A DNA stretch of 21,488 nt from NCBI GenBank assembly GCA_038204465.1, contig JBBRCX010000078.1, positions 1 to 21,488 on the forward strand. Direction: 5' to 3'. Below are positions 1-8,136 of this stretch, in pieces. The translations under genes and the position numbers were made by a program. Below the pieces are notes generated by a model, which worked only from the letters and a program-made list of their open reading frames with translations, had not been told where the DNA came from and did no database searches. Numbering within the stretch: the first letter of the stretch is position 1; the number at the start of each line of letters is the position of its first letter. This stretch comes from JBBRCX01 sp038204465 (GTDB taxonomy: Bacteria > Planctomycetota > Phycisphaerae > Tepidisphaerales > Tepidisphaeraceae).

Positions 1-1
1 T

Positions 2-580
2 CCCGTTCAGGCGGCGTCAGCGCTCAAGGTCCTGACGGTTTGCCGGCTCGTCGAGAAGAAGGGCGTCGACCAGTTAGTCCGCGCCGTCGCGGAACTCTCC
101 CGCAGACATGGCAACGCCTGGCAACTCACGGTGGCCGGCGATGGGCCGGACCGCGCCGCGCTGCAGGAACTGGCGAAGCAGTGCAGATGCGAGGCGCAGG
201 TCCACTGGCTCGGGCCGATTGACAATGAACGCGTTCCGCAGTTGATGGGCAGCGCCGATGTCTTCGCTCTCCCCTGCCGCACTGACGCCCGAGGCGATCG
301 CGATGGAATTCCGGTCGTTCTCATGGAGGCAATGGCTTGCGGATTGCCCGTTGTCGCCGGGGATCTGCCCGCGATTCGCGAACTCATCGAAGACGGATCG
401 AGCGGCCTGCTGGTCGATGGCGCCGATTTGAACGCTTTGATCCGCGGTCTGGAAACGCTTGCGGCAATTCCCGAGTTGCGCCAGCAGTTGGCGGCGAGCG
501 GGCGGCAGCGAGTCGAGCAGGAGTTTTCGCTCGACATCAATATCGATCGGCTGGAACGCGCGTTGCTCGACGCAACGTGA
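2..580 (+). CDS. Glycosyltransferase family 4 (GT-B), C-terminal part; 5' end lies outside the window
   Basis: The frame is open from the first bases, so this is the C-terminal 192 residues of a longer protein. It begins with LKVLTVCRLVEKKGVDQLV, the usual start of the second Rossmann lobe of GT4 enzymes. It continues with VAGDGPDR, HWLGPI, and the donor-binding segment GIPVVLMEAMACGLPVVAGD, followed by IRELIEDGSSGLLVDGAD; the EAMACGLPVV stretch holds the E-x7-E-type region that contacts the nucleotide sugar. Family members usually run 350-420 residues, so roughly half is missing. By family it transfers a sugar from a nucleotide donor to a growing glycan at the cytoplasmic face of the membrane; donor and acceptor cannot be read from the sequence. 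It lies 78 nt ahead of a GT2 gene on the same strand, which suggests a shared exopolysaccharide operon. A GTG at 131 is internal and is not the real start. Confidence 0.9.
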   Translation, partial: PVQAASALKVLTVCRLVEKKGVDQLVRAVAELSRRHGNAWQLTVAGDGPDRAALQELAKQCRCEAQVHWLGPIDNERVPQLMGSADVFALPCRTDARGDRDGIPVVLMEAMACGLPVVAGDLPAIRELIEDGSSGLLVDGADLNALIRGLETLAAIPELRQQLAASGRQRVEQEFSLDINIDRLERALLDAT

Positions 581-658
581 CATTCTCTTTCTTGGGCGCA
601 TCGGATTGTGCTTGCCCGACCGGTGACTCCAAGCTTGTCTGCGACGTGAGGAAATGCG

Positions 659-1699
659 ATGAATGTCCGTGTGGTCGATCGGAAGCCCAGCGTCATGGCA
701 TCGATCGCGTCGCCTGCGCCAACAAGCTCTGGCGCCGCTCGACGCTATCTTCTCGTGACGCCCTGCCGCGATGAGGCGCAATACGCCCGGCGCACGCTGG
801 AGAGCGTGACGCGGCAGAGCGTGCCGCCCGCGCTCTGGCTGATTGTCGACGATGGCTCGAAGGATGCGACCCCACAAATTCTCGCCGAATACGCGCAGCG
901 CTTCTCCTTCATCCGGATCATTCATCGCGAAGACCGCGGTTTCCGAAAACTGGGCGGCGGGGTGATCGATGCGTTTTACGCCGGATACGACACGATCAAC
1001 CCCGAGGAGTTTGACTACGTCTGCAAGCTCGACCTCGATCTGGACCTGCCGCCACGATACTTCGAGCTACTCATGGAGCGCATCGAGCGGGACCCGCGGC
1101 TCGGAACATGCAGTGGCAAGCCCTGGTTCCGTGGCGCGGCGGGCGAGCAGGTGAGCGAGATGTGCGGAGACGAAAACTCGGTCGGCATGGTGAAGTTCTA
1201 TCGAACCGAGTGCTTCAAGCAGATCGGCGGGTTCGTACGCGAACTGATGTGGGACGGCATCGATGGTCACCGCTGCCGGATGCTCGGGTGGAAGGCGGTG
1301 AGCTGGGACGATCCCGAAATCAACTTCGAGCACCTGCGCCCGATGGGGACCAGTCACAAGAACTGGTGGACGGGGCGAGTTCGCCACGGAGTGGGACAAT
1401 ACTACATGGGTACCGGACCCATCTATATGCTCGCCAGCGCCCTGTTTCGGATGACCCGCCCCCCGGTCGGCTTGGGCGGACTTGCAATGGTTTGGGGATA
1501 TTTGACGAGCGTGATGCAACGTAAGCCACGTTACGGAGATTTGCAGTTCCGCAGTTTTCTCAGGCGGTATCAATGGGAGTGTTTGCTTCGGGGCAAACGC
1601 CGCGCGACTCAGCAGCTCAACCAGCAGCAGGCGTCAACTTGGCAGGCGCGAAAGTGCCCCCAACCTCACGTGCCCGCCGAGCGAGCGTCCGATAAATAA
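659..1699 (+). CDS. Glycosyltransferase family 2
   Basis: This is a 346-residue GT-A glycosyltransferase. The start is supported by GAGGAA at 648-653, five bases before the ATG. The first 28 residues are a Ser/Ala-rich extension; the fold starts at YLLVTPCRDEA (30-40). Motifs in order are IVDDGSKDAT (62-71), the nucleotide-binding acidic motif; KLDLDLDLPP (123-132), the DxD metal site; and WDGIDGHR (198-205), in the place of the acceptor-side acidic motif. A weakly hydrophobic segment at about 251-285 may lie on the membrane, but no clear multi-pass region follows, so it is not a processive synthase such as a cellulose synthase. It probably adds a sugar to a lipid-linked intermediate of the polysaccharide made by this locus; the sugar is unknown. 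The last 30 residues are Gln/Lys-rich and look disordered. Confidence 0.88.
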   Translation: MNVRVVDRKPSVMASIASPAPTSSGAARRYLLVTPCRDEAQYARRTLESVTRQSVPPALWLIVDDGSKDATPQILAEYAQRFSFIRIIHREDRGFRKLGGGVIDAFYAGYDTINPEEFDYVCKLDLDLDLPPRYFELLMERIERDPRLGTCSGKPWFRGAAGEQVSEMCGDENSVGMVKFYRTECFKQIGGFVRELMWDGIDGHRCRMLGWKAVSWDDPEINFEHLRPMGTSHKNWWTGRVRHGVGQYYMGTGPIYMLASALFRMTRPPVGLGGLAMVWGYLTSVMQRKPRYGDLQFRSFLRRYQWECLLRGKRRATQQLNQQQASTWQARKCPQPHVPAERASDK

Positions 1700-1724
1700 A
1701 TCACATCCCCTTTTTTTGTCTGAA

Positions 1725-1752
1725 TTTACCGTCGGGCGCGGAATTTTATATA
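1725..1752 (+). promoter_or_regulatory. Candidate sigma-70-type promoter
   Basis: TTTACC at 1725-1730 could be a -35 box (4 of 6 consensus bases), and TATATA at 1747-1752 a -10 box, with a 16-bp spacer. It is the most AT-rich spot before the WecG-type gene. Planctomycete promoters are poorly defined, so this is only a candidate. Confidence 0.3.
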
Positions 1753-2031
1753 AGTCGCCGCTTTTCCCCGCGCACGATTCTGTCCGATGATAAAGGCAGG
1801 TGGTGTTATTCGGTCGTTGCGGATTATTTCAGTTGCTTTCCCAGTTTGTGACAGCGATATTTCTTACTGCCTCCACAGTGGGTAAGACGTACGTTGTTTT
1901 CAATGCCAATATCCGCGGCGACCCGCCCCAATTGGCGGGAATTGGCCTTTCTCGCATAAAGTAGGCCCTCATTCGTCGCGGAGAAAGTCTCCAGATTGCC
2001 GCTAACGCGGTGCGGAGCGACCTGTCACGAT

Positions 2032-2045
2032 TAGCCCGCGGGCTA
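2032..2045. promoter_or_regulatory. 14-bp perfect palindrome, possible operator
   Basis: TAGCCCGCGGGCTA is a perfect inverted repeat with no spacer, centred about 55 nt before the ATG at 2095. Such symmetry suits a dimeric DNA-binding protein, or the base of a short hairpin. There is no second copy that I can see in the window. Confidence 0.3.
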
Positions 2046-2094
2046 GCGCGATAGTCGCCGCCTCTGCGTGCAGTAATCTGGGGAGAAAAGTGCG

Positions 2095-4173
2095 ATGTAT
2101 CTTCGTTACGGTGATCCTTCGTGGGACGCAGATCAGGCGGCGGATTCCGCTGCCGCGTCCGCCAGCGCCCCCGAGGACAATGGTGCCCGTCGGCCGGGCA
2201 AAAGTGGTAATGGCCGGCTCGAGGGTGCTCACGCTCCCAATGCTCCTCGCTTTCCAACCGTAGAGCTGCACGGGGTCGACCTTCATGCGATCACCGAGGC
2301 CGCCTGCATCCGCCACATCCTCGATGAAATCCACGTCCAGCGCGGCGGCATGGTGGTCACTCCAAATTTGGATCATCTCCGGCGTTGCACCCATGACGTG
2401 AACTTCAGCGCGCTGGTAGCCGAGGCCGACCTCGTGGTCGCCGACGGCATGCCACTTGTGTGGGCCAGCCGCTTACAGGGGACGCCGCTTCCGGAGCGGG
2501 TCGCAGGTTCAAATCTGATCTCCTCGCTCTCGGTGGCAGCCGGGGAGCGCGGCAGATCGATTTACCTGCTTGGCGGATCGCCCGGTACTGCCGAAGCCGC
2601 GGCCCGAGTGCTGCGCGAGCGGCACCCCTGCGTGAAAGTCGCCGGCACCTACTACCCCCCGATCGGTTTCGAAGACAACCCGACTCACATGAGTGAGATG
2701 GTGCAGGGGCTCACCAGCGCTGCTCCCGACATCGTGTACGTCGCGCTGGGCTCGCCGAAGCAAGAACGCCTGATCGCGCGCCTCCGGCCGATCCTTCCGG
2801 CGGCGTGGTGGCTCGGCGTTGGCAATTCCTTCAGCTTCCTCTGCGGCGACGTGCGCCGCGCGCCTCGATGGATGCAGAAGTGCGGCCTGGAATGGGTGCA
2901 TCGCCTCTGTCAGGAGCCGCGGCGCCTCTTTCGCCGCTACGTGGTTGTGGGCATCCCGTTCGCGACCAGCTTGCTTGGCAAATCTGCCCTTCGCGGCATT
3001 CCCAATCGTTTGATGCCTTCCAAGCGAAACCGGATTGCGCGCCGTTCGCAGAAGCTGACCGGCGACGCTTCAGGCAATGGGCACGCGCCGACCGCACCCG
3101 CGCGCACTCCGGCGCCGGCTGTTCAGCGGTCCGCCCCGGCGATTGCAGCCAACTGGACCACTCCGGCAATCACTGAATCCACAGCGCAGAGCAGTTCCGT
3201 CGCGTCGATTCCCGATAACAAGGTGCTCGCGCGTCTCCGAGCGCTGGTTCTACTCGGCGGCTCGGTGCGGCCCAGCGCCCTGTGCACCTCGGCGGATCGC
3301 TCCGCCCTCGACCTGCCGCTGGACGAAAACGGCTCGGTCCTCAACCACTGGCTGAGCCAGGCGGCGGAGGTGGCGCGAGCCGCCGGCACTGCAATGCTCG
3401 CGGTGCGCGTGATGGTCGACCAGATCTCCCCCGAGCCCGCCAGCGCTGATGCAAAATATTACGGAACCTTCCGCGTCGAGCGCGATTCATCCGACTACCG
3501 CGGCACAGGCGGCGTCCTGCACGATGTCGCCAGGGAGTATGACGACGACGACTGGATCCTCGTCGCCAACGCCGCCCAGGTGCTCGTCGATCCGCTGGCA
3601 ACCCTGGTGAGCTCGCTGGTGCAAAAGGGCGGCGATGTAAGCGTCATCTCGCACGCGGACGGCACCCCCAGCGGGGTAATGCTGATCAACTGCAAGACGC
3701 TGCGCGTCATCGCCGCCGACGGCTATATCGACATGAAGGAGCAGGCCCTGCCGCTGATCGCGCAGCAGTTCGATGTGCGCGTCGTGCGCCGTCGACGCCC
3801 CACCGGGCTCCCGATCCGCTCGCTGGAAGATTACATCCAAGGATTGCGCTATCATCACCGTCGCCGCATCGGCAAGCCTTCCGCGACCGACCCGCTGGCC
3901 GAGGATTGGACCCCCTCCTTCGCGCTGGTCGAACCCGGCGCATTGGTTGATCCGTCGGCGCGGCTCCACGATTCGGTTGTTCTGCGCGGCGGCATCGTCG
4001 AGCCGGGCGCAGTCCTCGTCCGCTCTGTGGTGTGCTCCGGCGGGATTGTTCGCCGCGACAAGAGCGCCGTCGATCAGTTCATCACCGGTGCGCCAGACAC
4101 TGTCGCTGTCAGTGCACGCTCAAAGACCGCGATGTTCCGTCCGGGTGAGGCTGTGAAGGGATCGGTGGCATGA
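2095..4173 (+). CDS. WecG/TagA/CpsF-family glycosyltransferase fused to a degenerate NDP-sugar nucleotidyltransferase with a beta-helix tail
   Basis: This is a 692-residue, two-part protein; GGGGAG at 2080-2085 supports the start. Residues 1-55 are low complexity. Residues about 57-295 are a WecG/TagA-type (GT26) domain: VVTPNLDHL (87-95), VVADGMPLVWASRL (114-127, with the conserved Asp), LLGGSPGTAE (158-167), VALGSPKQE (216-224) and GDVRRAPRWMQKCGLEWVHR (251-270). Family members of about 250 residues transfer a UDP-activated sugar to a polyprenyl-linked acceptor. After an Ala/Pro-rich linker (about 305-375), residues 376-600 resemble sugar-1-phosphate nucleotidyltransferases (ALVLLGGSVRPSAL, a GT-A-like DDDDWILVANAAQVLVDP, then DGYIDMKEQALP). 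Residues 608-652 look like two or three turns of a left-handed beta-helix. The usual GGxGTRL-P-T--RPK catalytic signature is not intact, so this half may bind rather than make nucleotide sugars. Its stop overlaps the exosortase start (ATGA), which indicates translational coupling. Confidence 0.85.
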   Translation: MYLRYGDPSWDADQAADSAAASASAPEDNGARRPGKSGNGRLEGAHAPNAPRFPTVELHGVDLHAITEAACIRHILDEIHVQRGGMVVTPNLDHLRRCTHDVNFSALVAEADLVVADGMPLVWASRLQGTPLPERVAGSNLISSLSVAAGERGRSIYLLGGSPGTAEAAARVLRERHPCVKVAGTYYPPIGFEDNPTHMSEMVQGLTSAAPDIVYVALGSPKQERLIARLRPILPAAWWLGVGNSFSFLCGDVRRAPRWMQKCGLEWVHRLCQEPRRLFRRYVVVGIPFATSLLGKSALRGIPNRLMPSKRNRIARRSQKLTGDASGNGHAPTAPARTPAPAVQRSAPAIAANWTTPAITESTAQSSSVASIPDNKVLARLRALVLLGGSVRPSALCTSADRSALDLPLDENGSVLNHWLSQAAEVARAAGTAMLAVRVMVDQISPEPASADAKYYGTFRVERDSSDYRGTGGVLHDVAREYDDDDWILVANAAQVLVDPLATLVSSLVQKGGDVSVISHADGTPSGVMLINCKTLRVIAADGYIDMKEQALPLIAQQFDVRVVRRRRPTGLPIRSLEDYIQGLRYHHRRRIGKPSATDPLAEDWTPSFALVEPGALVDPSARLHDSVVLRGGIVEPGAVLVRSVVCSGGIVRRDKSAVDQFITGAPDTVAVSARSKTAMFRPGEAVKGSVA

Positions 4174-5045
4174 GCCTGCAGTCGTTGCGTACAGACCGCT
4201 GGACGATTTACCACGCCCTGGCCGCGCTCATCATGGCTGCCCTGGGGGTCCTGGCGACCCGCACCGCATGGGCCAACATCTATCACATCGCGCACGTCGA
4301 CGACGAGTACAGTCACATCTTCCTCGTGCCCGTGGTTGCCCTGTGGATGGTCTGGGTCAGGCGGATGCGCTTCCGGCATTGCAAGCCCATGGGGACCATC
4401 ATCGGTCCCTTTATCGTGCTGGCCGGCTGGTTGATTGCCTCCTTCGGTTTCTACCATCGTTACCAGTCGCTGTGGCAGGGCGGGTCGGTCCTGGTCGTGA
4501 TCGGCTGCATCCTGTCGGTGCTCGGAAAACATCTGCTGTTCCGCTTCTTCCCCGCGATCGCCGTGCTGGTGTTCCTCATTCCGGTGCCGGGGACCATTCG
4601 TCCGAAGATCGCGCTGCCGCTGCAGACGTGGACTGCGCAGATCGCCAACAGCGCAATGGACATGGTCGGCGTCGAGAACGAGCGCTGGGGCAACACACTT
4701 GTCGTCAACGGCAAGGAAGTGCGCATCGCGGAGGCGTGCAACGGCGTGCGCGGCGTCTTCGCGCTGATTTTGGTCGCCTACGCATTCAGCTTCGGATTGC
4801 CGCTTCGCAATTCCGTGCGGATCGTGATCCTGCTGTTGAGTCCTGTCGCGACGATCTTCTGCAATGTCGTACGGATACTGCCGACCGCGTGGTTATACGG
4901 CTATCGGTCCGAACATTTTGCAAACCTCTTTCATGACTACGCCGGTTGGGCCATGCTCCCGGTTGCGTTCCTGCTCCTGCTGGGCATCCTCAAAGTGCTC
5001 CGCTGGGCAATGATCCCGGTGATGCGGTATACGCTCGCGTCCTAG
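4170..5045 (+). CDS. Exosortase (membrane-embedded transpeptidase for PEP-CTERM-like proteins)
   Basis: This is a 291-residue multi-pass membrane protein with the exosortase catalytic triad. Cys190 lies in EACNGVRG (188-195), Arg235 in NVVRILP (232-238) and His255 in FHDYAGW (254-260). Hydrophobic segments sit at about 14-33, 50-65, 77-95, 105-118, 126-140, 195-210, 214-231 and 259-282; DDEYSHIFLVP (44-54) and PKIALPLQ (145-152) are also typical. By family, exosortases recognise a short C-terminal motif plus membrane helix and basic tail, cleave there, and are thought to hand the protein to a surface glycan. The start overlaps the previous stop by four bases and there is no clear Shine-Dalgarno sequence of its own. 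The EpsI-family gene follows after 82 nt. The likely substrate in this window is the protein at 14846-15622. The exosortase subtype cannot be assigned by eye. Confidence 0.93.
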   Translation: MSLQSLRTDRWTIYHALAALIMAALGVLATRTAWANIYHIAHVDDEYSHIFLVPVVALWMVWVRRMRFRHCKPMGTIIGPFIVLAGWLIASFGFYHRYQSLWQGGSVLVVIGCILSVLGKHLLFRFFPAIAVLVFLIPVPGTIRPKIALPLQTWTAQIANSAMDMVGVENERWGNTLVVNGKEVRIAEACNGVRGVFALILVAYAFSFGLPLRNSVRIVILLLSPVATIFCNVVRILPTAWLYGYRSEHFANLFHDYAGWAMLPVAFLLLLGILKVLRWAMIPVMRYTLAS

Positions 5046-5127
5046 AAGTAAATCGCCTTCCCCTGATGCACGTCCGCGAAAAAGGGGCGTGCCAGAAGGG
5101 CGGCAAAGGTCTTCAGGAGACGTTGGT

Positions 5128-5820
5128 TTGAGATCAGTTGGCTCCATTCTTGCCCCCCCGCTGCTCTGCGTGGCCCTTTTGGGCGGCGTAGAGCTGCAAC
5201 GCTCCACTCAGTTGAAGCCAAAGGACGCGGAGCGCTACCACGAATGGGCGAAGACCGAGATTCTCAAGCTTGATTACAGCATTGGCCGCTGGACCGGCAG
5301 CGATACCCCCGTCCCCCCCGCCGCCGTGCAGCTCCTGAAGCCGAATGTTATTCTGAGCCGTCACTACGTCGATAATTTAAGCAATACGAACCGTTCCGGG
5401 GATTCGGCGGACATTCTGATCGTACAGTGCCGCGATTCCGGCGACATGGTCGGTCATTACCCGGAGAACTGTTACCCGGCCGGTGGTGAGCGACTGGACG
5501 ACAAGAAGGAGCACACCTGGCTTGTGAAGGGCGTCGAGATTCCGCTGACCGAGTATTTGTTCACCCGGTCGAGCCGCAATCAGACGTATCGGCGCTGCGT
5601 GTATAACTTCCTGGTTGTCCCGGGGCGCGGAATCGTGCCGGACATGAAAGGCGTGAACAAGGCCGCCGAGGACTACCAGCGCCGCTACTTCGGCGCAGCG
5701 CAGTTCCAGGTGGTGATGAATGCCGACATCCCGCCGGAAGATCGGCAGAACATCTTCGAGACGCTCATCGGCGCCAACGTCGGCGTCTTGCGCGTGCTCA
5801 GTGCGACCGACGTGCCGTAG
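5128..5820 (+). CDS. EpsI-family exosortase-associated protein, TTG start
   Basis: This is a 230-residue protein of the exosortase-associated EpsI family (DUF3485). It has one N-terminal hydrophobic segment (about 5-22) without a lipobox, so most of it should face the periplasm. Matching features are GRWTGSD (53-59), the central DILIVQC (95-101), the family signature GHYPENCYPAGG (109-120, with His110 and Cys115) and the late YNFLVVPGRG segment. I prefer TTG at 5128: AGGAG at 5115-5119 is eight bases upstream and the product starts directly with its membrane helix. The in-frame GTG at 5089 would add 13 charged residues and has poor ribosome-binding spacing. EpsI proteins are encoded next to, or fused with, exosortases, as here. 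Their biochemical job is unproven; an accessory role in sorting or in polysaccharide production is inferred. Confidence 0.85.
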   Translation: MRSVGSILAPPLLCVALLGGVELQRSTQLKPKDAERYHEWAKTEILKLDYSIGRWTGSDTPVPPAAVQLLKPNVILSRHYVDNLSNTNRSGDSADILIVQCRDSGDMVGHYPENCYPAGGERLDDKKEHTWLVKGVEIPLTEYLFTRSSRNQTYRRCVYNFLVVPGRGIVPDMKGVNKAAEDYQRRYFGAAQFQVVMNADIPPEDRQNIFETLIGANVGVLRVLSATDVP

Positions 5821-5924
5821 CGCGGAGCGAATCGTTTGACCGATCCGCGGCCGTGGGAAGGCGCCGTGGCGGTGAGGTGAGGAGAAGTTTCAGGACCGGA
5901 TTAGAAGAGAGGCAGTAGGGAACC

Positions 5925-8126
5925 ATGACGCAAGAAATCCAGCTCGCATCCAACAAAGGCCTTACGGCCGACATCGAGCCGTGGAACCAGCCCGGCGCGC
6001 TGGGTCCGGCGTCTCAGACGACGCCGCTGCACCACATCCAGCGCAGCCTGCGCGGGCGCTACCTGCTGGCTTTCCTGCTGGCAACCATCGGCGCGGTCGC
6101 CGGCGCCGCGGCCGGCTGGCTCCTGCCCAAGCCGACCTACAAGAGCGTCGGGCAGATCGCGATCAATTACCTCACGCCCAGCCTCGAGACCCCGCTCGAT
6201 CGCATCATGCCCATGTATCAGGCTTTCGTTCAGATGCAGGTGGTGCGCCTGCAGAGCGACCGCCTCATCAACCAGGCCGTTCAGAGCGAGGCGTGGCGCG
6301 GCGTCCACCCGCAGGGAGCCCCGGACGAAGTCGCGAACTTCGGCAGCGCGCTGACCGTGAAGCCGCCCATCGGACAGAACACGATCATCGAAGTGAACTT
6401 CCAGGACCCGAGTCCCACCGTCGCCTCCGCGGGCGTGAAGGCGGTCATCAGCACGTATGACCGCTTCTTCAAGGGGATGGATACGCAGGGCACCGACAAG
6501 AAGCTGGCGTCGTGGAAGGAGATCCGCGAGCGCGCCAACGACGACATTCGCCTGGCGCGAAAGGACATTCTCAAGCTTACCCAGGACTACGGCTACGACG
6601 ACCTCTCCGACATGGTCAAGTCGCGCTGGGGGGAGACGATCCAGATCGAGAAGATGGTCTCGCAGGCGAAGCTCCAATACGACCAGGCGCAGCAGGATTC
6701 GAAGACCGGCCCGCAGCTCTCTGTCGCCGACATCGCCAAGGTCGACACCTTCATGGCCGGCCTGGTACGCCGCAAGGAGCAGGCCGATGCGCAGCTTAGC
6801 CTCCTGCAGCTCGGCAACATGGGACCCAATAGCCCCGTCATCATCGCCGCGTCCAACAACGTTACGGCCTCCGAGAAGCAGATCGATACCTACGCCCAGA
6901 AGTTCCGCGCCGAGCATGGCCCGGCGGTCTACAACCTTGAAGGGAACATCACCCGAGTGCTGCCCAAGGACATGGAGGACCTGAAGCAGAGCGTGGAGAA
7001 GCTGGAGAAACACTACAACGAGTACCGCGCCAAGACCGCCGAGATCGGGCATGTCAACCAGCAGATCGCCAACGCGAAGAACACGATCAAGGACAAGGAA
7101 GAGCAGCTCCATGTGGCTGACGCGCGCATTCGCGAGCTGGAATACCTGCGCGATTCGATCGGCGAAGTAATCATCCTCAGCGATGGCAGCGCCAACCCGA
7201 CGCCGGTGGACAACCGTCTGAAGTTCAGCCTCCTGGGATTCATGTGCGGCGGCGGCATCCCGCTGATGCTGGTCATGATGTTCGGCCTGCTCGATCACCG
7301 CTACCGCTTCTCGGATGAGACGGGGACGGAGATGCAGGGCATTACCCTGCTGGGCATTCTGCCAAACCTGCCGGACCGCCTGAGCGATCCGGAGCAGGCG
7401 GCGATCGCGGCGCACTGCGTACACCAGATTCGGACCATGCTGCAGATCAACGGCGGCCCCGACGAGCGGCGCGTCTTCGCGGTCACCAGCGCCAGCTCGG
7501 GCGACGGCAAGACCAGCCTGACCCTCGCGCTGGGACTTTCCTATGCCGCCTGCGGCACCCGCACCCTGCTGATCGACTGCGACCTGGTCGGTGGCGGGCT
7601 TTCCAGCCGGATGAACGTCTCCTCGCCCGAAGGCGTTCTCGAGGCGATCGCCAATCGATCGCTGCTCGAGTACGTTCGCACGACGGACATCGCGGACGTG
7701 TCGGTCCTGCCGGTGGGCTCCGCGCATGGCTATCATGCCAGCACGCTCTCGCCGCAGTCGCTGCGCCGCCTCATCGACGAGGCCAAGGCGCAATATGAAA
7801 TCATCCTGATCGACACCGGTCCCATCCTGGGCAGCATCGAGGCGTCGCTGGTGTGCGCCGCGTCGGACGGCGTGGTGCTCACGGTCGCGCGCGGCCAGCA
7901 GCGCCCGCTCGTCGAGAAGAGCCTGGCGCACCTGCGAAACATCGGCGCTCGACTGGCCGGCGTTGTCTTTAACCGCGCACAGGCGGACGACTTCGAGCGG
8001 TCGATGAGCGGCGTGTCAATGCGATCGGTCGCCCGACCCAACAACGGCAACGGGAGCGGCGACGGCCAGTTCGGCCCTGTCGCCCGCGCTGTAGCGGCGC
8101 AGCGCAAACCAACTGCAACGAACTGA
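5925..8126 (+). CDS. Wzz-type chain-length determinant fused to BY-kinase (CpsD/CapB-like) ATPase domain, without tyrosine cluster
   Basis: This is a 733-residue inner-membrane protein. Residues about 35-150 are a Wzz-like domain with TM1 at 46-67. Residues 195-410 are largely charged and helical, with probable periplasmic coiled coils at about 195-260 and 350-410. TM2 (433-456) is preceded by NPTPVDNRL, the proline-containing segment usual before TM2 of Wzz proteins. The cytoplasmic part carries Walker A SASSGDGKTS (522-531), Walker A' LLIDCDL (548-554) and Walker B IILIDTG (626-632), the three BY-kinase motifs. By family it sets polysaccharide chain length by cycles of oligomerisation and phosphorylation. 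The tail after residue 690 has no tyrosine; instead it is Gly/Asn/Arg-rich. It therefore may not autophosphorylate in the usual way, or may use another residue or partner. A gap of 104 nt separates it from the EpsI-family gene. Confidence 0.88.
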   Translation: MTQEIQLASNKGLTADIEPWNQPGALGPASQTTPLHHIQRSLRGRYLLAFLLATIGAVAGAAAGWLLPKPTYKSVGQIAINYLTPSLETPLDRIMPMYQAFVQMQVVRLQSDRLINQAVQSEAWRGVHPQGAPDEVANFGSALTVKPPIGQNTIIEVNFQDPSPTVASAGVKAVISTYDRFFKGMDTQGTDKKLASWKEIRERANDDIRLARKDILKLTQDYGYDDLSDMVKSRWGETIQIEKMVSQAKLQYDQAQQDSKTGPQLSVADIAKVDTFMAGLVRRKEQADAQLSLLQLGNMGPNSPVIIAASNNVTASEKQIDTYAQKFRAEHGPAVYNLEGNITRVLPKDMEDLKQSVEKLEKHYNEYRAKTAEIGHVNQQIANAKNTIKDKEEQLHVADARIRELEYLRDSIGEVIILSDGSANPTPVDNRLKFSLLGFMCGGGIPLMLVMMFGLLDHRYRFSDETGTEMQGITLLGILPNLPDRLSDPEQAAIAAHCVHQIRTMLQINGGPDERRVFAVTSASSGDGKTSLTLALGLSYAACGTRTLLIDCDLVGGGLSSRMNVSSPEGVLEAIANRSLLEYVRTTDIADVSVLPVGSAHGYHASTLSPQSLRRLIDEAKAQYEIILIDTGPILGSIEASLVCAASDGVVLTVARGQQRPLVEKSLAHLRNIGARLAGVVFNRAQADDFERSMSGVSMRSVARPNNGNGSGDGQFGPVARAVAAQRKPTATN

Positions 8127-8136
8127 CGTACCAAGC

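Larger units (their letters stand above)
1700..2094. other. 395-nt intergenic region with promoter-like sequence and palindromes
   Basis: No convincing gene is present. The region is AT-richer than its neighbours, especially 1700-1760 (a run of seven T at 1711-1717, then TATATAA at 1747-1753). Downstream it holds two overlapping, mutually exclusive hairpins: CCCGCC 1922-1927 with GGCGGG 1934-1939, and CCAATT 1928-1933 with AATTGG 1940-1945. There is also a small hairpin (GGAGA 1980-1984 with TCTCC 1988-1992) and a perfect palindrome at 2032-2045. This looks like the control region of the following biosynthetic genes, with a leader of about 330 nt if the promoter candidate is right. I see no intrinsic terminator for the GT2 gene. 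Confidence 0.5.

Noticed and set aside
2500..4100. A functional nucleotide-sugar pyrophosphorylase activity for the WecG fusion
   Set aside because: The catalytic glycine-rich signature and its lysine are not intact by eye, so I describe the module as nucleotidyltransferase-like only.
5821..5849. CGCGGA/TCCGCG hairpin after the EpsI-family gene as a terminator
   Set aside because: Only about six pairs with a 17-base loop and no T-run.
5901..7931. A 676-residue open frame on the - strand
   Set aside because: It is antisense to the Wzz/BY-kinase gene, whose motifs are clear. The product is Arg/Leu/His-rich with no domain, as expected from the complement of a GC-rich gene. The same applies to the long - strand frames at 8016-9422, 18248-19840 and 17015-18145.
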